Below, in pieces: positions 1 through 10,616 of a stretch of DNA of 64,000 bases. A program made the translations under genes and the position numbers. Under the pieces are notes generated by a model. It saw only the letters and a list, made by a program, of their open reading frames with translations. It had not been told where the DNA came from and searched no databases. Origin of the DNA: Rhynchopus euleeides (taxonomy: Eukaryota > Euglenozoa > Diplonemea > Diplonemida > Diplonemidae); the NCBI GenBank assembly GCA_963210315.1, contig OY723248.1, forward strand, positions 1,938,727 to 2,002,726, in the 5' to 3' direction. Position 1 is the stretch's first letter; every line of letters begins with the position of its first letter.

Positions 1-1616
1 GTGTTGCCTGTATGCCCTGGGAATCATGTTGTTTTGTATGATTTGTCTTCTTTTCCCAACAACCCTGCACCCGGCGCGCTGGCCAATTGTCGATCCGACC
101 GGTCGGAATTGCAGAGCCGAAACGGCGTGTAAAAGAGGGTATGGGATGGTGTGTGTTTGGGTGTGTCCGAGCTCATGCAAGGGCGTTGCCCTAGCCATTT
201 CTTCAATGCATCAGGGGGCAACGGGAGTGTGGGGGGGTTGAGAGCAATTCCGTGGTGTGGAGTGGCACGAAGGGTGCGATGGGTTTAAGAACAGCGCCGT
301 CAACCACCGAAACAACCTGTGGGAGGGTGCGCTCCCAACCAGGTTGAAGAAATGGTTGAATCATGTGGGTGTATAACGCATCAACAAGGGCAGGCAGCAT
401 GGAGGTCTTCCTGCCTCCCCTGCTTAGGCAGGTGCCACTTCCCCACTGCACAATCCCCGCGCTCGGTGCGTTACATTTCCATGCGATTCTCGACTTCTGT
501 GCCGGGGAGGGGGGGTGTGGAGGGGGGGGGGTCCTGAAACACAACGTTAATCTGTAAGGTAATTCTTTAAAAAAAGGCGCGGAATGTGACGGGAGAATTT
601 GCGACACCGCTAATCTGTTGACGGCAACAGCGGGGAGGGGGGGGGGGGGAGAGAGTGAGGGGCGCCTCCCAGAAGCGAAAATACGGGAGGAGGGCGTCAA
701 ATGGGGCAGAACGGGTCTGTGCAGCAGCCGAGGTCTCGCAGTGCCTGGGGTTGTCGGCGCCAAAATCAACCAACCCTTTGTTTTGCAAACCCTCCTTTCT
801 CTCCTTGCCTTCCTATGTCGGACGGCCGGCCGACACCGCACCCACTCCCTCCCACCTTAGCCCTGAGTTTTGGTGGGATCCATTCGCCGAAGCGCATCAC
901 CCCACCCCCTGGTTTGTCTTCCGTCTGTCTTACGAGCGATTCGCGATCTGCGATTCATTCCCCCACCCCCATCTCTGTCATCTCCTCCCCCCTTCCCGTG
1001 ATGTTGTGATAACCATCAGCCTGCACCCCAAGGAAGGATTCGCAAAAACAAAATGGCCTCCAGGCTGTTGTGCCGGGTTACAGTCAGTGGTGGCAATGTG
1101 TCAAGTTTCACACAGGAACTCTAAGCAATGGCAGGTTCCCTGGGTGCGGTGCGTTCTGCACTGGTCCTTCGCACAGAGTCTGCGTGTGTGGGCAAGACGG
1201 TATGATATCAAAAGGCTGTGAGGAAAAGTGTCTTTCCCCAAATCATCCCCCCCCCCCCCTCTCCTGCGAGGTGCCTTCGCTCAAATAAAGTGCAGAAAAC
1301 AGTGATAATCATCCCGTCACATTTGGTGGGCTAAATACAGCGAAGGTGATCGCCTCCCCCCCGCCCATGTGTTGGCTTTGGGCAGGGTGGTGGGGGGGGG
1401 GGGGGACCGCCTCCTCCAGTGACAGCCCGCAGCAGGACAGGGAATCACGCCGACACGGGTTAGGCACAGATTGAAGGCTTCCCCCCTCCTCCCCCCCCTC
1501 CTCTCCCCACCCCCCGAGGTTTTGTTCCGACCCAATTCCTAATGTCGATTGATTCAGCACGGCGGTCTGTCTGTCTTGTCTCTACCCGCCTCCCCCCCCC
1601 CCTCTCTCTCTCTCTC
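1..1616. other. Intergenic, low complexity, no gene seen
   Basis: The open frames here are short, overlap on both strands and are rich in codons produced by C or G runs; none shows a recognisable domain. There are several homopolymer C or G tracts, and a CT microsatellite at about 1601-1616 abuts the transposon to the right. I see no RNA gene or repeat with a partner elsewhere in the window. Confidence 0.6.
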
Positions 1617-1891
1617 CACCACGGACTAGTCGCCCGGACGACTAGTCGGGACGACGGGTGAAATGACGACGGGTGAAACGACGGGTCCACCCGTCGAGTC
1701 GACGGGTGGCACCCGTCGGCACGACGGGTGAACCTGCTGAAACGACGGGTGTTCCAGCCATTTCCTGTTGATATGGGCCAATTTCCATTGAAAACTAGGG
1801 GAGTACCTTGCATGGCATCAGGTTATTTTTCACGCCGAGCCATCTTCCCTGCACAGACCCACCCCCCCATTACTTTCCATTTACAATTCCT
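1617..1891 (+). repeat. Left terminal inverted repeat (275 bp)
   Basis: Inverted copy of 5345-5641. The outer part, about 1640-1750, holds roughly eight copies of CGACGGGTG or its complement, several paired as palindromes around GTCGAC; the inner part (about 1731-1891) is nearly identical to the other arm. Such clustered subterminal motifs are plausible transposase-binding sites. Confidence 0.85.
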
Positions 1892-2076
1892 TTGGTTCCC
1901 TTTGGTGAAGGGGCTGCCCACCGGTGGACCACCAGGAGGGGGGTGAGCCATCCAGGTGGGCAGGGGGCCTGGGGGTGGGGCCTCAAAACAACTCCCTCCC
2001 ACGACGTCACCCCGCTCTCGAGGACAAACAAAATCACCTACGTACCTGAACTGCCAAACACCCCCCCCCCCCTCAC

Positions 2077-3927
2077 TTACGGGTGCGCGGATCTCATGTG
2101 CTCGTCGCGCTTTACAGTGGTTTTAAAGAGCTCGAAACAAACACAGCAACGCTTTTGTGTCAGCACGCGCGAATGGTGACTGAGGTAGTGCTGGCTCAGT
2201 CCCTTCGATTTTGTCCGTTTGCCGCACTCCTGGCATGTGACAGTGCAAGTCTGACACGGCGCGTTGTTTTGTGGCCGATGTGCAGCATCATAATGCGCAA
2301 ACAGTGCTTCTCTCGTGTGGACAACTTTGGAGCACACAATGCAGATATGCTGCTGCACAGGCACTGTACCGGATGGCGTTGGTTCTGGCACTTCTGGCAC
2401 ATCCTCGCTGTTGCCCCAGGATTTGGACTTGCAGATGCATGCGAGCAGCGTTGCCTTTGGAGTGGTGTTTTCCGGGTCGCCCAGAAATTGTTGGCCCCAT
2501 CGCCCCCTTTTTGTGACGTGAGATCCAAGGCTGAGGGACTCGAGTCTCCGCTGCAGTGCTGCCGTTGCTCCCTTCCAACAAGCGTTCCTCGCAGTGACAC
2601 AGCAGCAAAGCTTTATCGCGCCGAACTTCAGGAGGGTCGGGGTGCTCGGTTGGTCCAGCAGGCCGCACCCCTTGCCTTTGGTCCTCTGCATTTCGAAGAG
2701 CAGCAGGTCCCGTTCGGCGGTCTGCTGCGATGTCACCCTCAGGGCATGGCGTTTGGAGACGCCATTCCCCCTCTCCAGTTCCTCGTCACTCAGGGCGAGG
2801 GGGTGTGCATCTTCTGGATCAAACCAGTGGCTCATCGAATGGATATATGTAACACCACGCCCCTCGGATGTTCTCCCAGGTGACACCCACTCCAGGACAA
2901 ACACAAGGATGTGCATTGCGATGAGCGAGAAGATGAACTCTTTCGCGCACTTTCCCTCCTGGTGGTACTTGATGGGGATGTCGTTGTAGCGGAAATGCAC
3001 AAGCATTTCCATTGCAATACAGAGTAGATGCTGCACCCCCTTCGTCTTGGTAATGGTGAGTAAGCGACTCAGAACATCTCTGGCCTGGTTTCCCGTCATG
3101 TTGGAACACGTTGAGCTGCCAAGGACAGCCTTCTGCACGGCAGGTCCGTCAGGCAAGATCTCTGCGAGTATTGCGATGACCCCTTTTATGTCGTGCAGGG
3201 GGGGTGTGATCGTGTACGCTGTGGAGGTGAACACCCCTGCGTACAGGCTCTCAAACCCAGCTTCATGAAGTTCCTGGATGCTAGCCCTGTGGCAGGCGTG
3301 GAGCTGTTTCAACCAGTCATTTCGTGGTGTGGTACAAAACGCGCTCCTGTGCGAAGATGACCCCATCTTACTAAATGCCGACCACAGCTCAAGATGGTCT
3401 CCTGCTACCCTAAAGCCGGCGAGCCGAAACATCACGTTCGCCTTTTCGAAAACCCCTCTCTGCACTCTTGCGATTTGCTTCAGGAAGTTGAACGTGAACC
3501 ACGTTCTGTACTCGTCCTTCTGCTTATCGGCAACTGTCACCAACCGTGTTGCGAAGGCACCGTCGAAAATGCCTACGGCCAGCCGTTCCCGCGACGTTCT
3601 GCTCCCAGATCCCGGGTTGTACCCGTCCGCCGAGATCACTACCAATGGGCTGTCGACCTGAAACTGGTATGTATCAATGATGTGGCAAAGCGTCGCGCTC
3701 AGGTTTCCCTTTCGGTATTCAGCCTCTTCGCGCAGAGGGGTTTCCTTCTTCGCGACAGTTTTTCGCGAGAGCCCGAGTTGAGGGGGTTTCTCCCCGGCCT
3801 CCGCCACCTTCTGACGCAACGCTTTTGACATCTCCCCACACTTGCGGCCAGACAGCTGAGCATCGAACCTGTGCTCACGCAGGCCTTCTCCCACCAGGGC
3901 CAGGCGGATATCCTCCTCGACCGGCAT
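2077..3927 (-). CDS. DDE-type transposase-like protein, possibly RAG1/Transib-related, with C-terminal zinc fingers
   Basis: 616 residues from the first good ATG (GGCACCATGCC context). The frame stays open upstream, but an acceptor-like TTGCAG lies 9 bases before the ATG, so an upstream exon is possible. Candidate catalytic features: D101 in ISADGYN; D177 in AGDHLELW; D246 in PPLHDIKG; a GNQAR motif (279-283); E382, E383 or E385 in SDEELERGN. The order D, LHxxxG, GNxAR, ExGN resembles what I recall of RAG1 and Transib transposases; this is motif reading, not an alignment. The C-terminus has CxxC/H clusters: 529-550 (CIVC...H...H), 558-584 and 594-615, suggesting three zinc fingers. The stop codon overlaps a strong donor, GTAAGT, so the last residues could be spliced differently. 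It lies inside complete TIRs, so a transposase role is likely even if the family is not. Confidence 0.7.
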   Translation of the reverse strand: MPVEEDIRLALVGEGLREHRFDAQLSGRKCGEMSKALRQKVAEAGEKPPQLGLSRKTVAKKETPLREEAEYRKGNLSATLCHIIDTYQFQVDSPLVVISADGYNPGSGSRTSRERLAVGIFDGAFATRLVTVADKQKDEYRTWFTFNFLKQIARVQRGVFEKANVMFRLAGFRVAGDHLELWSAFSKMGSSSHRSAFCTTPRNDWLKQLHACHRASIQELHEAGFESLYAGVFTSTAYTITPPLHDIKGVIAILAEILPDGPAVQKAVLGSSTCSNMTGNQARDVLSRLLTITKTKGVQHLLCIAMEMLVHFRYNDIPIKYHQEGKCAKEFIFSLIAMHILVFVLEWVSPGRTSEGRGVTYIHSMSHWFDPEDAHPLALSDEELERGNGVSKRHALRVTSQQTAERDLLLFEMQRTKGKGCGLLDQPSTPTLLKFGAIKLCCCVTARNACWKGATAALQRRLESLSLGSHVTKRGRWGQQFLGDPENTTPKATLLACICKSKSWGNSEDVPEVPEPTPSGTVPVQQHICIVCSKVVHTREALFAHYDAAHRPQNNAPCQTCTVTCQECGKRTKSKGLSQHYLSHHSRVLTQKRCCVCFELFKTTVKRDEHMRSAHP

Positions 3928-4099
3928 GGTGCCTCCTGCAATGGAAGAGTGAGTGCAGCTTTGATAGTGGCTAGTTGATACCCAAATGTTGAAACCGTAG
4001 AGAAAAAGGCACAAGTGATCATTTACCAGGGTCAGAGGTCAGGGGCTTGGGGCTGTCAGTATTTCGCTGATGCATCATGTTTCTCTCCTCCTGGCTCGC

Positions 4100-5068
4100 T
4101 CAAAGGTCTGCACTGTGGAACACGGTCGGCGTGGAGTCGCCGATGGTGTCGGCGTTGGCATCCCCGCCATCACTGCCGTCTCCACCATCATCTTCGGTGC
4201 CCTCATCCCCACCATCTTCTTCATCATCATCATCGTCCCCCATCAGCAGCTTCCACTTGCTGCCATCACTTGCCGTCGTGTCCATTGCTGAACCTTGCTT
4301 GGTCAGCAACGGACACTTGACGGAAATGATGCCGTCCTCATCACGCGCCTCTGCCTTGACCTGCAGATTGAGCAGGCACTCTGGCGGGATGATGAGGACC
4401 GTGGAGTACTCGCCCTTCGGAAGATCATTAGTCTTCCGCAGGCGTGTCCACGAGAGCGTCACCTGGTGGCCGTTCTGGGAACAGCTGAGGAGCTGCGCAA
4501 ACCCCACCTCCACTGCGAAGGCGTAGTACAGGTTGGCGCCCTCCTTCTTGCGAGCCCCCGAGAACTGGGGGTAGGCCACCTTGTTGGCCTTCGGTGGCCC
4601 GGTCTTCTGCTGGGTCTTCTGTGCCTGTTTCTTCTCCGCCTCGTACAGCTTCACCATAGCTGCAGCGGTACCGATAGGTGCCGCGGGGCAGGCGTCGGCC
4701 ATCTCCTTGAGCCCTGTCGGGTGGTCCTTCCCGTTGCTCTTCCGGAGGCCCAACCCGACAAACTCGATGTCTGACCCGCTATTGACACGGGCAGCGTACA
4801 TCGTGCGACCATCCTTCAGCGCGGTCGACTTGCTGATCACCCCACCCCCCAGCTTCTCATACTTTTTGTACAGGGCAAGACTGATGATGGGATCAGTCGA
4901 CTTGATGGTAGTATCCGTCAGCTTGCCGAGAAGCTGCTTCAGGGTCATGTGGCTCAACCCATCAGCATCACGCTCGACAACGTACGTGTTGATCCAAGCA
5001 CGTACAAACACCGTCATGTCCACAGCGCTGGCGAGGGCCTGCGCTGCAGTACGCTTTGCCGCTGGCAT
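4100..5068 (-). CDS. Transposon-encoded protein with acidic C-terminal tail, function unknown
   Basis: 322 residues, starting at an ATG (MPAAKRTAAQ), upstream of the transposase gene on the same strand and inside the same TIRs. The first 240 residues are mixed alpha/beta-like with no motif I recognise; a Lys/Gln-rich segment sits near residues 145-165. The tail, about residues 272-310, is almost entirely Asp, Glu and Gly, a run that would be highly charged. After its stop codon there is a GTAAAT donor and, about 85 bases on, a TTGCAG acceptor just before the transposase ATG, so one transcript with alternative splicing could express both proteins. An accessory DNA-binding or transposase-partner role is inference only. 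I see no Kelch repeats, so I do not call it RAG2-like. Confidence 0.65.
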   Translation of the reverse strand: MPAAKRTAAQALASAVDMTVFVRAWINTYVVERDADGLSHMTLKQLLGKLTDTTIKSTDPIISLALYKKYEKLGGGVISKSTALKDGRTMYAARVNSGSDIEFVGLGLRKSNGKDHPTGLKEMADACPAAPIGTAAAMVKLYEAEKKQAQKTQQKTGPPKANKVAYPQFSGARKKEGANLYYAFAVEVGFAQLLSCSQNGHQVTLSWTRLRKTNDLPKGEYSTVLIIPPECLLNLQVKAEARDEDGIISVKCPLLTKQGSAMDTTASDGSKWKLLMGDDDDDEEDGGDEGTEDDGGDGSDGGDANADTIGDSTPTVFHSADL

Positions 5069-5344
5069 TGATTGGTGTGGCTCGTCTGGGTGGCCTGGGT
5101 GGTGATGATGGTATCTTGGGGTATCTTGGCCTGGGTGGTGATGAGGGTACGGTATCTTGGAGACTGCCTTGTGGGTTGTGCAAGGGTTGGGGGCTGGGGC
5201 GAAAATTTGCCTGGCAGAAAAGTGATCACCTTCATGAAGTAGGTTGCTCTGTCAAACTGACACAGTTTGTCAGAGTCAAGATCCCTCGAACAATGAAAAT
5301 CCACGAGAACAGCCGTCGCACATGCACTTGAGGCCCCATCAAGT

Positions 5345-5641
5345 AGGAATTGTAAATGGAAAGTAATGGGGGGGTGGGTCTGTGCAGGGAAGATAGCTCG
5401 GCGTGAAAAATAACCTGATGCCATGCAAGGTACTCCCCTAGTTTTCAATGGAAATTGGCCCATATCAACAGGAAATGGCTGGAACACCCGTCGTTTCAGC
5501 AGGTTCACCCGTCGAGTCGACGGGTGCCACCCGTCGACTCGACGGGTGGGCCCGTCGAGTCGACGGGTGCCGCCTGTCGAGTTTTCACCCGTCGTCCCGA
5601 CTAGTCGACCCCACCCGTCACTGCCCGACTAGTCCGTGGTG
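5345..5641 (-). repeat. Right terminal inverted repeat (297 bp)
   Basis: Inverted partner of 1617-1891, with a similar number of CACCCGTCG motifs between about 5485 and 5600. It is about 20 bp longer than the left arm because the CGACGGGTG array differs in length; the terminal 16 bases are identical. Confidence 0.85.
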
Positions 5642-5647
5642 TCTCTC

Positions 5648-8240
5648 GTATGCCTAAGGTGTGAATTTCCCCGTGAAAGAATCACTCGCACCACCTCTCT
5701 CTCTCTCTCTCTCTATCAAACAACTTTGGCAGCAGTGCCGCTGGGCCTGCTGCTCTCCCTGAAGCTCTAGTCCAACGCAAGCTTCGGCCAAAGCAAAACG
5801 GCACATCGGAGGGGCTGCTTTCTCGTTGTAGCGTCGGCCTTCGCGGTGCCGTTGTCCTTCTCCCCGCTCTACCCCCCCCCCCCCCCCCACCTCTCTCTCT
5901 TCCTGACTTTTGTACTTCCTGCTCTTCATTTTAGATGTGCCCGAGCATCCTAGATATACGTGCTGCGATCGCCACATGTGTATATCATTAAGCACGGTGG
6001 GGCCCCGCCTCCTCTCCATCTATCTGCTCTGCATTTGGAACGCCGTCATCATAACTCCCCCCTGTTCCCCTTCTTCTTCTTCTTCTTCTTCTTCTTCTTC
6101 TTCTTCTCCCCCCCCCCCCCCCCCCGATTTCTACCTCGCAACAAAAGAAATCCAGGCAAATTTTTTTTTGCGCGCTCGACGAAAAGTAGCCCCGGATCTG
6201 CTTACTTTGTGCAGTTGCTGGGCAGGGCTGTTTCCTTCAGGGGGGGCATGACTTTTTTTCCCCTCGTTTGGTTCAGGCAAGGCGCCCTTACGAAGCCCTC
6301 ACCCGACACCAGCAGGGATCGCCTGGGGAGGAGGGGGGGGGGGGGATGTGAGGTTGTGTGGGAGGACATCGTCTTTCCATCCCACTAGCCGTCCACATCG
6401 GGGGGGGGGGGGGCGGCGGTAGGGCAAAGAAAGGTGTTATCAAGGTTTTTGGTTTCTGTACAATCAACACACATATCAGCGTCAATCCCCCCCCCCCCGA
6501 ACAGCTTTTGCCCCTGCCCTGTTGCGAGCATCGTCGATTGCCGTGGCGGGTATGGCACCAATCCCTCTGAGGCGCGGGTTTTGTGATGTTGCAGATAGCT
6601 TGTTGTGTTGGAACATTAGACAGACCCCCCCCCCCCCCCCCCCTGTTCCCTCCTGCCTTCCTCCCTTCTGCTTCTACTTCACTACCCCCCCCCCCCCCCC
6701 ACTCCTACGCTACCCCCTGTTTTGTATATTTTCCTCTTCCGGCGCAGTTTGAAGGCCTCATCGCACCCTGATGAGGAGCACAAAAAGGCGCAGGGCTCGG
6801 AAGGGCCCGGGCAGAGAGGCCCCTTTGCCCTTTCCGCCTTCCATCAAAAGTCATGAGCTATGCAGCAGGCGACTCCTGTTCCTTTATCATCCCCGCCTGG
6901 CCCGTCTCTGCCTCGCATCTCCTCCTTCTGTCTGCAATGACGTGTATGGGCGATGATTCCAGTTCACACACACCATGGTTACTGGTTGGCCGTTCTCAAA
7001 ATGAATGGCAGAAGGAAAGTAGCGCCCCAGAAAGGATCCCGCGAAGCGGATTGTGTTGTGTATTTTGTGTGCGGAAAATTCAAAAAAAATGTAGTCAGGA
7101 ACGCACAGCGGAAGAAAAGGCAGGGGGGAGGGGGGTCAATGGGCCCCAACAAGAACGAATGTCGGGTAAGTATGAACAAAGAAACTTGAACGAAAAAGAC
7201 ATGACCACCACGGGCACTACGGTTCGATCGTGACCTTTCGAACTTGCGGTATATGCCACACCGAATGAAAACGATCATGCATGCAGAGAAGAGAGGCTGT
7301 TCGACAGTGCCGACCCCGCTGGCATTTGCTCAGATTTCTCCTGTAGTTGAATTGAGTTCCGACTAGTGAATCTTGAATATTCCGAAGAGTCCGAATTTTG
7401 ATTGACGCACCCCGTGATTGGCCGGTAAGGACCGCCCTACCGAGGTGTTTGTTGCTCCTTGGTTGGGCTGGGTTGGTGGGTGGGGTTGCGGATCACTCGG
7501 GCAGCACATCAAAGCGCCTTACCCTTAAAGAACTCAAACCCCGCCGCGCCCTTGATGCCCTCACACTACATCTCTCAGCCGGCACTCTCTCCACCCCCTC
7601 CTCCTGGACGAACTGAAATTTGTTTGTTATCCTTTTCGGTGAGTGGACAAGCTCCTGAACGGCAATGTGTCAATTCCGGTCCAGTGAACCCCCCCGACCC
7701 ATCCCGCACACAGACTAACAGGGTGTGCTGGCCAAAACATTCGAGGGGAGTGAATTCAAATGAGTGGGTATATCAAAACAAACAAACCCCCTTTTCTTGC
7801 CCGTCTGTTGGGGCGAGTCCAGCCCGTCGGTCGTCTGTCGCAGCACCCTCAGAAAGTGTCGCCGTCGCTGACAAAGGCGGCTAGTCTCCCGGAACTTTAC
7901 TCCGAGGAGGCTCAGACACGACGGGCAGTGACCCCCCCCCCCTTCCTCATTGCCTCCCAGGACATAAGCCGAGTGTGCCTTGCAGGTGCCGCGAGTGCCC
8001 CAACGGCCTCACGTGCAATGCGCCTGTTCTGATACGTATCGGCGTGAGACGGGTTGTCGCGGAGTAGAGAGCTCTGACCACAGGTCGCCCTTTCCCACCA
8101 CTGCCTGCAAGTGGAAGAGTCGTGTGGGTCCTCCAGTGAACAATCCAAAGAAGAGAGAAGATGAGAGTGTGATCGCGTTTCCGGTGGGTGTGCCAACGTG
8201 ATACGTATCTTGTCGGGGGGCGGTGGCATCAGCGCACCCA
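5648..8240. other. Intergenic, homopolymer-rich, no gene supported
   Basis: The stretch contains CT, CTT and many poly-C or poly-G tracts (for example 5875-5890, 6070-6125, 6628-6643, 6687-6702). Open frames are short, proline- or glycine-rich and present on both strands. Nothing in it resembles a known domain, and no inverted or direct repeat partner was found for it in this window. Confidence 0.5.
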
Positions 8241-8300
8241 AAAATACTACGAGAAACACTTGGCCTCTATGCTGTGAGTGTTGCATTGGACGCTTCCACC
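8241..8300 (+). repeat. 60-bp direct repeat, copy 1
   Basis: Identical to 8601-8660 over 60 bases (begins AAAATACTACGAGAAACACT). The 300 bp between the two copies includes most of the 251-bp repeat shared with 12568-12818. Confidence 0.9.
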
Positions 8301-8353
8301 TGTTGAACGGGCTCCACCTCTTGCACTTTGAAACCCCCCCCCCCCCATATTTT

Positions 8354-8604
8354 TTTTTTGATTTGACAACTCCGGTTTGGTGTACCTCGATGAGCTTACC
8401 TTACCTTGTCGTCGGACACAACATATCATCGTTGTCCCAAACCCCGTAACCCACGTGAAGTGGATCATCTGAAGTGCAGAATGAGGTGGAGCAGGTGGAG
8501 CACGAAACATAAGTAAACCATAGCAAGAGAGGCCAGCAGCAGTCCCGAGTCCATCGCGTTCCTCGTAGCATTTCCCGTACCACACAGGTGTGTTATGTGC
8601 AAAA
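8354..8604 (+). repeat. 251-bp direct repeat, copy 1 of a pair
   Basis: Essentially identical to 12568-12818, in the same orientation, constant offset 4,214 bp. It runs from TTTTTTGATTTGACAACTCC to GTGTGTTATGTGCAAAA. It could be an LTR pair around a 4.2-kb element, but there is no TG...CA border and no retroelement gene between the copies, so I call it only a direct repeat. Confidence 0.85.
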
Positions 8605-8660
8605 TACTACGAGAAACACTTGGCCTCTATGCTGTGAGTGTTGCATTGGACGCTTCCACC
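8601..8660 (+). repeat. 60-bp direct repeat, copy 2
   Basis: Second exact copy of 8241-8300. Its first four bases overlap the end of the 251-bp repeat 8354-8604. This looks like a duplication of flanking DNA at an insertion or repair junction rather than a normal short target-site duplication. Confidence 0.9.
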
Positions 8661-10616
8661 CAGGACCCTTAGGACCCAAGGACTTAGGGACGCCGCGCGA
8701 ACGGTCTACTATTGAAGTGATCAGGCTCCGTCGCCCATCGTATGCATCCCTCCGATGGTAATGTACCGCTTTCTACGTTGTCACGAGCACCTTGTACGGA
8801 AAACGATCGAACCTCACTCGCTGAGGGGATCCGCCTGCCTCGGCCGTGTGCCGCCGTCGTGTGGTCAGCCTCGTGATCCTTGGTGTGCCCTATCGACAAC
8901 ATGCCTGTCTCTCCAGTTGCCGCACCCGGCGAGAGAGTTGATGCGTCTCAACCCGGCGAAACTAAGGGGGCAAAGGTTGCACACAGCCCCGCCTGTGCTG
9001 CAACCACCCGCTCTTGGCTGACCCCCGACGTCTGGTGCGTTTCCCACTCCGGGTATTTGAATCCTCACCCTGTACCTCTTCGGGATCCTCCATCCCCTGG
9101 GGAACCCTTCCCCTCGAGGCTTCTTCACGTCTCCGACATATTGGTGTGTGCCCACATGACCCTTCTTCCTGACATCCTCGATGTCGTTTTGCACCCCGGG
9201 CGATGCACTGAGACGGCCGTATCCAGGTAGTCAGTGGCCATGCCCAGCCCCTCAGCGTGACAGTCCTCTGGTGCGCTCCCAGCACCACCACCGCGACGCT
9301 CGTGCATATTCAGCCACCATGACCCGGCAGCTCTCGCCTGGGGACAGGGCTCGGCGGATCGAGAAATCACAGTCTGAAACTCGCCTCCCAGCTCCTCCGC
9401 AGCAGTCTACTGTCCGGCCGTCTTAAACTCTCGCCCTTCGGGAGCCCGGCCAACACCCGGTGCTTTCCGGCGTGATCTCGATCGCTCTGTGGCTCTCTGT
9501 GTCCTCTCCGGTCTTCGCTGGCTGCGAGCGAGTTGCGGGGTGAAGCCCAACGCGCCTCTTCATGGCGCACTGGAGACGCTGCATGGAGTGCCCAGGGGTA
9601 GGTGTGAGAGGTGCCGGCCCTTCTGGGTGAACGAGGGCGATCGCGCGCACTGTCGTCTCCTGAACTCCGCTCGAGCGGTGGACAACACGTTCCTGCGGCC
9701 CCCTTCCCACTGGGCTGATCCCCACTGTACCTGCCCCATCGCCCGCCTCGTAGACAGCGCATCAAACGGAGGCCCTGTGGCCCCACGTGGCGTCGATTCA
9801 GTGGTAACGCCCGGACTCAGTGTGGAGGGCGTATTTCCCGGTGCGTGAGGAAATTCGAGGCCCTGGAGGTGTGGGCATGCCAGAAGGATTCTCGGAGTCG
9901 CCTTCTTAATGAGAGAGGTGAGTCCCCGCGGACCGGAGCTTGTCGCACGCTGCAGTCGCTGTTCGGGCTTGTCGAGTAGGCTGCTGGGTACTCGGGAAGA
10001 CTGGCTGACTGCCCCCCAACCTTGTGGAATGATCTCGGCCCGCTGCCATGGCTGCGGTTTCGGTGGACCCCCTCAGCGGCGGCACCGCTGACACAGGCGA
10101 TGCGGACGCGTCTCTCAGTCGCTGCTTCTTTTGCTCCCCGAGCAGTGCAGCTTGGGAGAGCGTCTCGGCTGTGTTGGATACCTGATCTCTGTGTATGTCC
10201 CACGGCACCTCGCAGGTGTCCAGTCAGCAGCTCCCCTTCCCTACATGGAACTGTGAGGTCGTACGTCTCAACACCGGGCCACAGACGCCCGGAACTCCCC
10301 CTGACCCCTGTGAATAATGCAGGCTTGAATGTGTGTCCCCCGGCAGGGAGACTATGCTTCGACGGAGTATGCCCCGCTTGGGGCGTGTGCGGGCATCCGC
10401 TTGACGCCGGGGTGCGCGTAGTCGGCATTCGCGCAGATAAGCTGGGCACGACAGACGTGCCGGCTTCTCAGGGGCGTGTCCGGGGGCGTTGCATTGGTAC
10501 ACGAAAACTGTCGCCCTCGGAAAGCTCACGTCGCGTCACCGTGCTCGAGCTGGATCTGGCAGGCTGTGTGTGACAGGCCACCCTTCCGCCTTCAGGTGCC
10601 GTCGCTCGGGCAAAAA
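8661..10616. other. GC-rich segment between direct repeats, no gene recognised
   Basis: Several overlapping open frames exist on both strands (the longest about 210 codons, minus strand 9817-10449, and 183 codons, plus strand 10022-10573). None contains a motif I can identify and their composition is similar in all frames, so none is annotated as a gene. Confidence 0.4.

Larger units (their letters stand above)
1617..5641 (-). mobile_element. Complete DNA transposon with TIRs starting CACCACGG and two genes
   Basis: A 4,025-bp unit bounded by inverted repeats (1617-1891 and 5345-5641) whose outer 16 bases, CACCACGGACTAGTCG, match exactly. Flanking sequence on both sides reads TCTCTC, so a target duplication of up to 6 bp is possible, but the left side is a CT microsatellite and its length cannot be fixed. 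Two minus-strand open frames fill the interior: 4100-5068 (acidic-tailed protein, 5' side) and 2077-3927 (transposase-like). Both are intact, so the copy may be recent. The CAC terminus recalls RAG1/Transib and CACTA elements; subterminal arrays of CGACGGGTG in both arms recall the subterminal repeats of CACTA elements. Class is therefore uncertain, but the cut-and-paste architecture is clear. Confidence 0.85.

Noticed and set aside
203..841. 212-codon minus-strand open frame at the left edge
   Set aside because: Pro/Arg-rich, overlaps several plus-strand frames of equal quality and crosses homopolymer runs; no domain or conserved context.
2083..2883. 266-codon plus-strand frame opposite the transposase gene
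   Set aside because: Antisense shadow of the transposase-like gene, which has zinc-finger and catalytic-type motifs; the shadow has none.
4100..5068. RAG2 homologue beside a RAG1-like gene
   Set aside because: No Kelch repeats or PHD finger; an acidic stretch alone is not enough.
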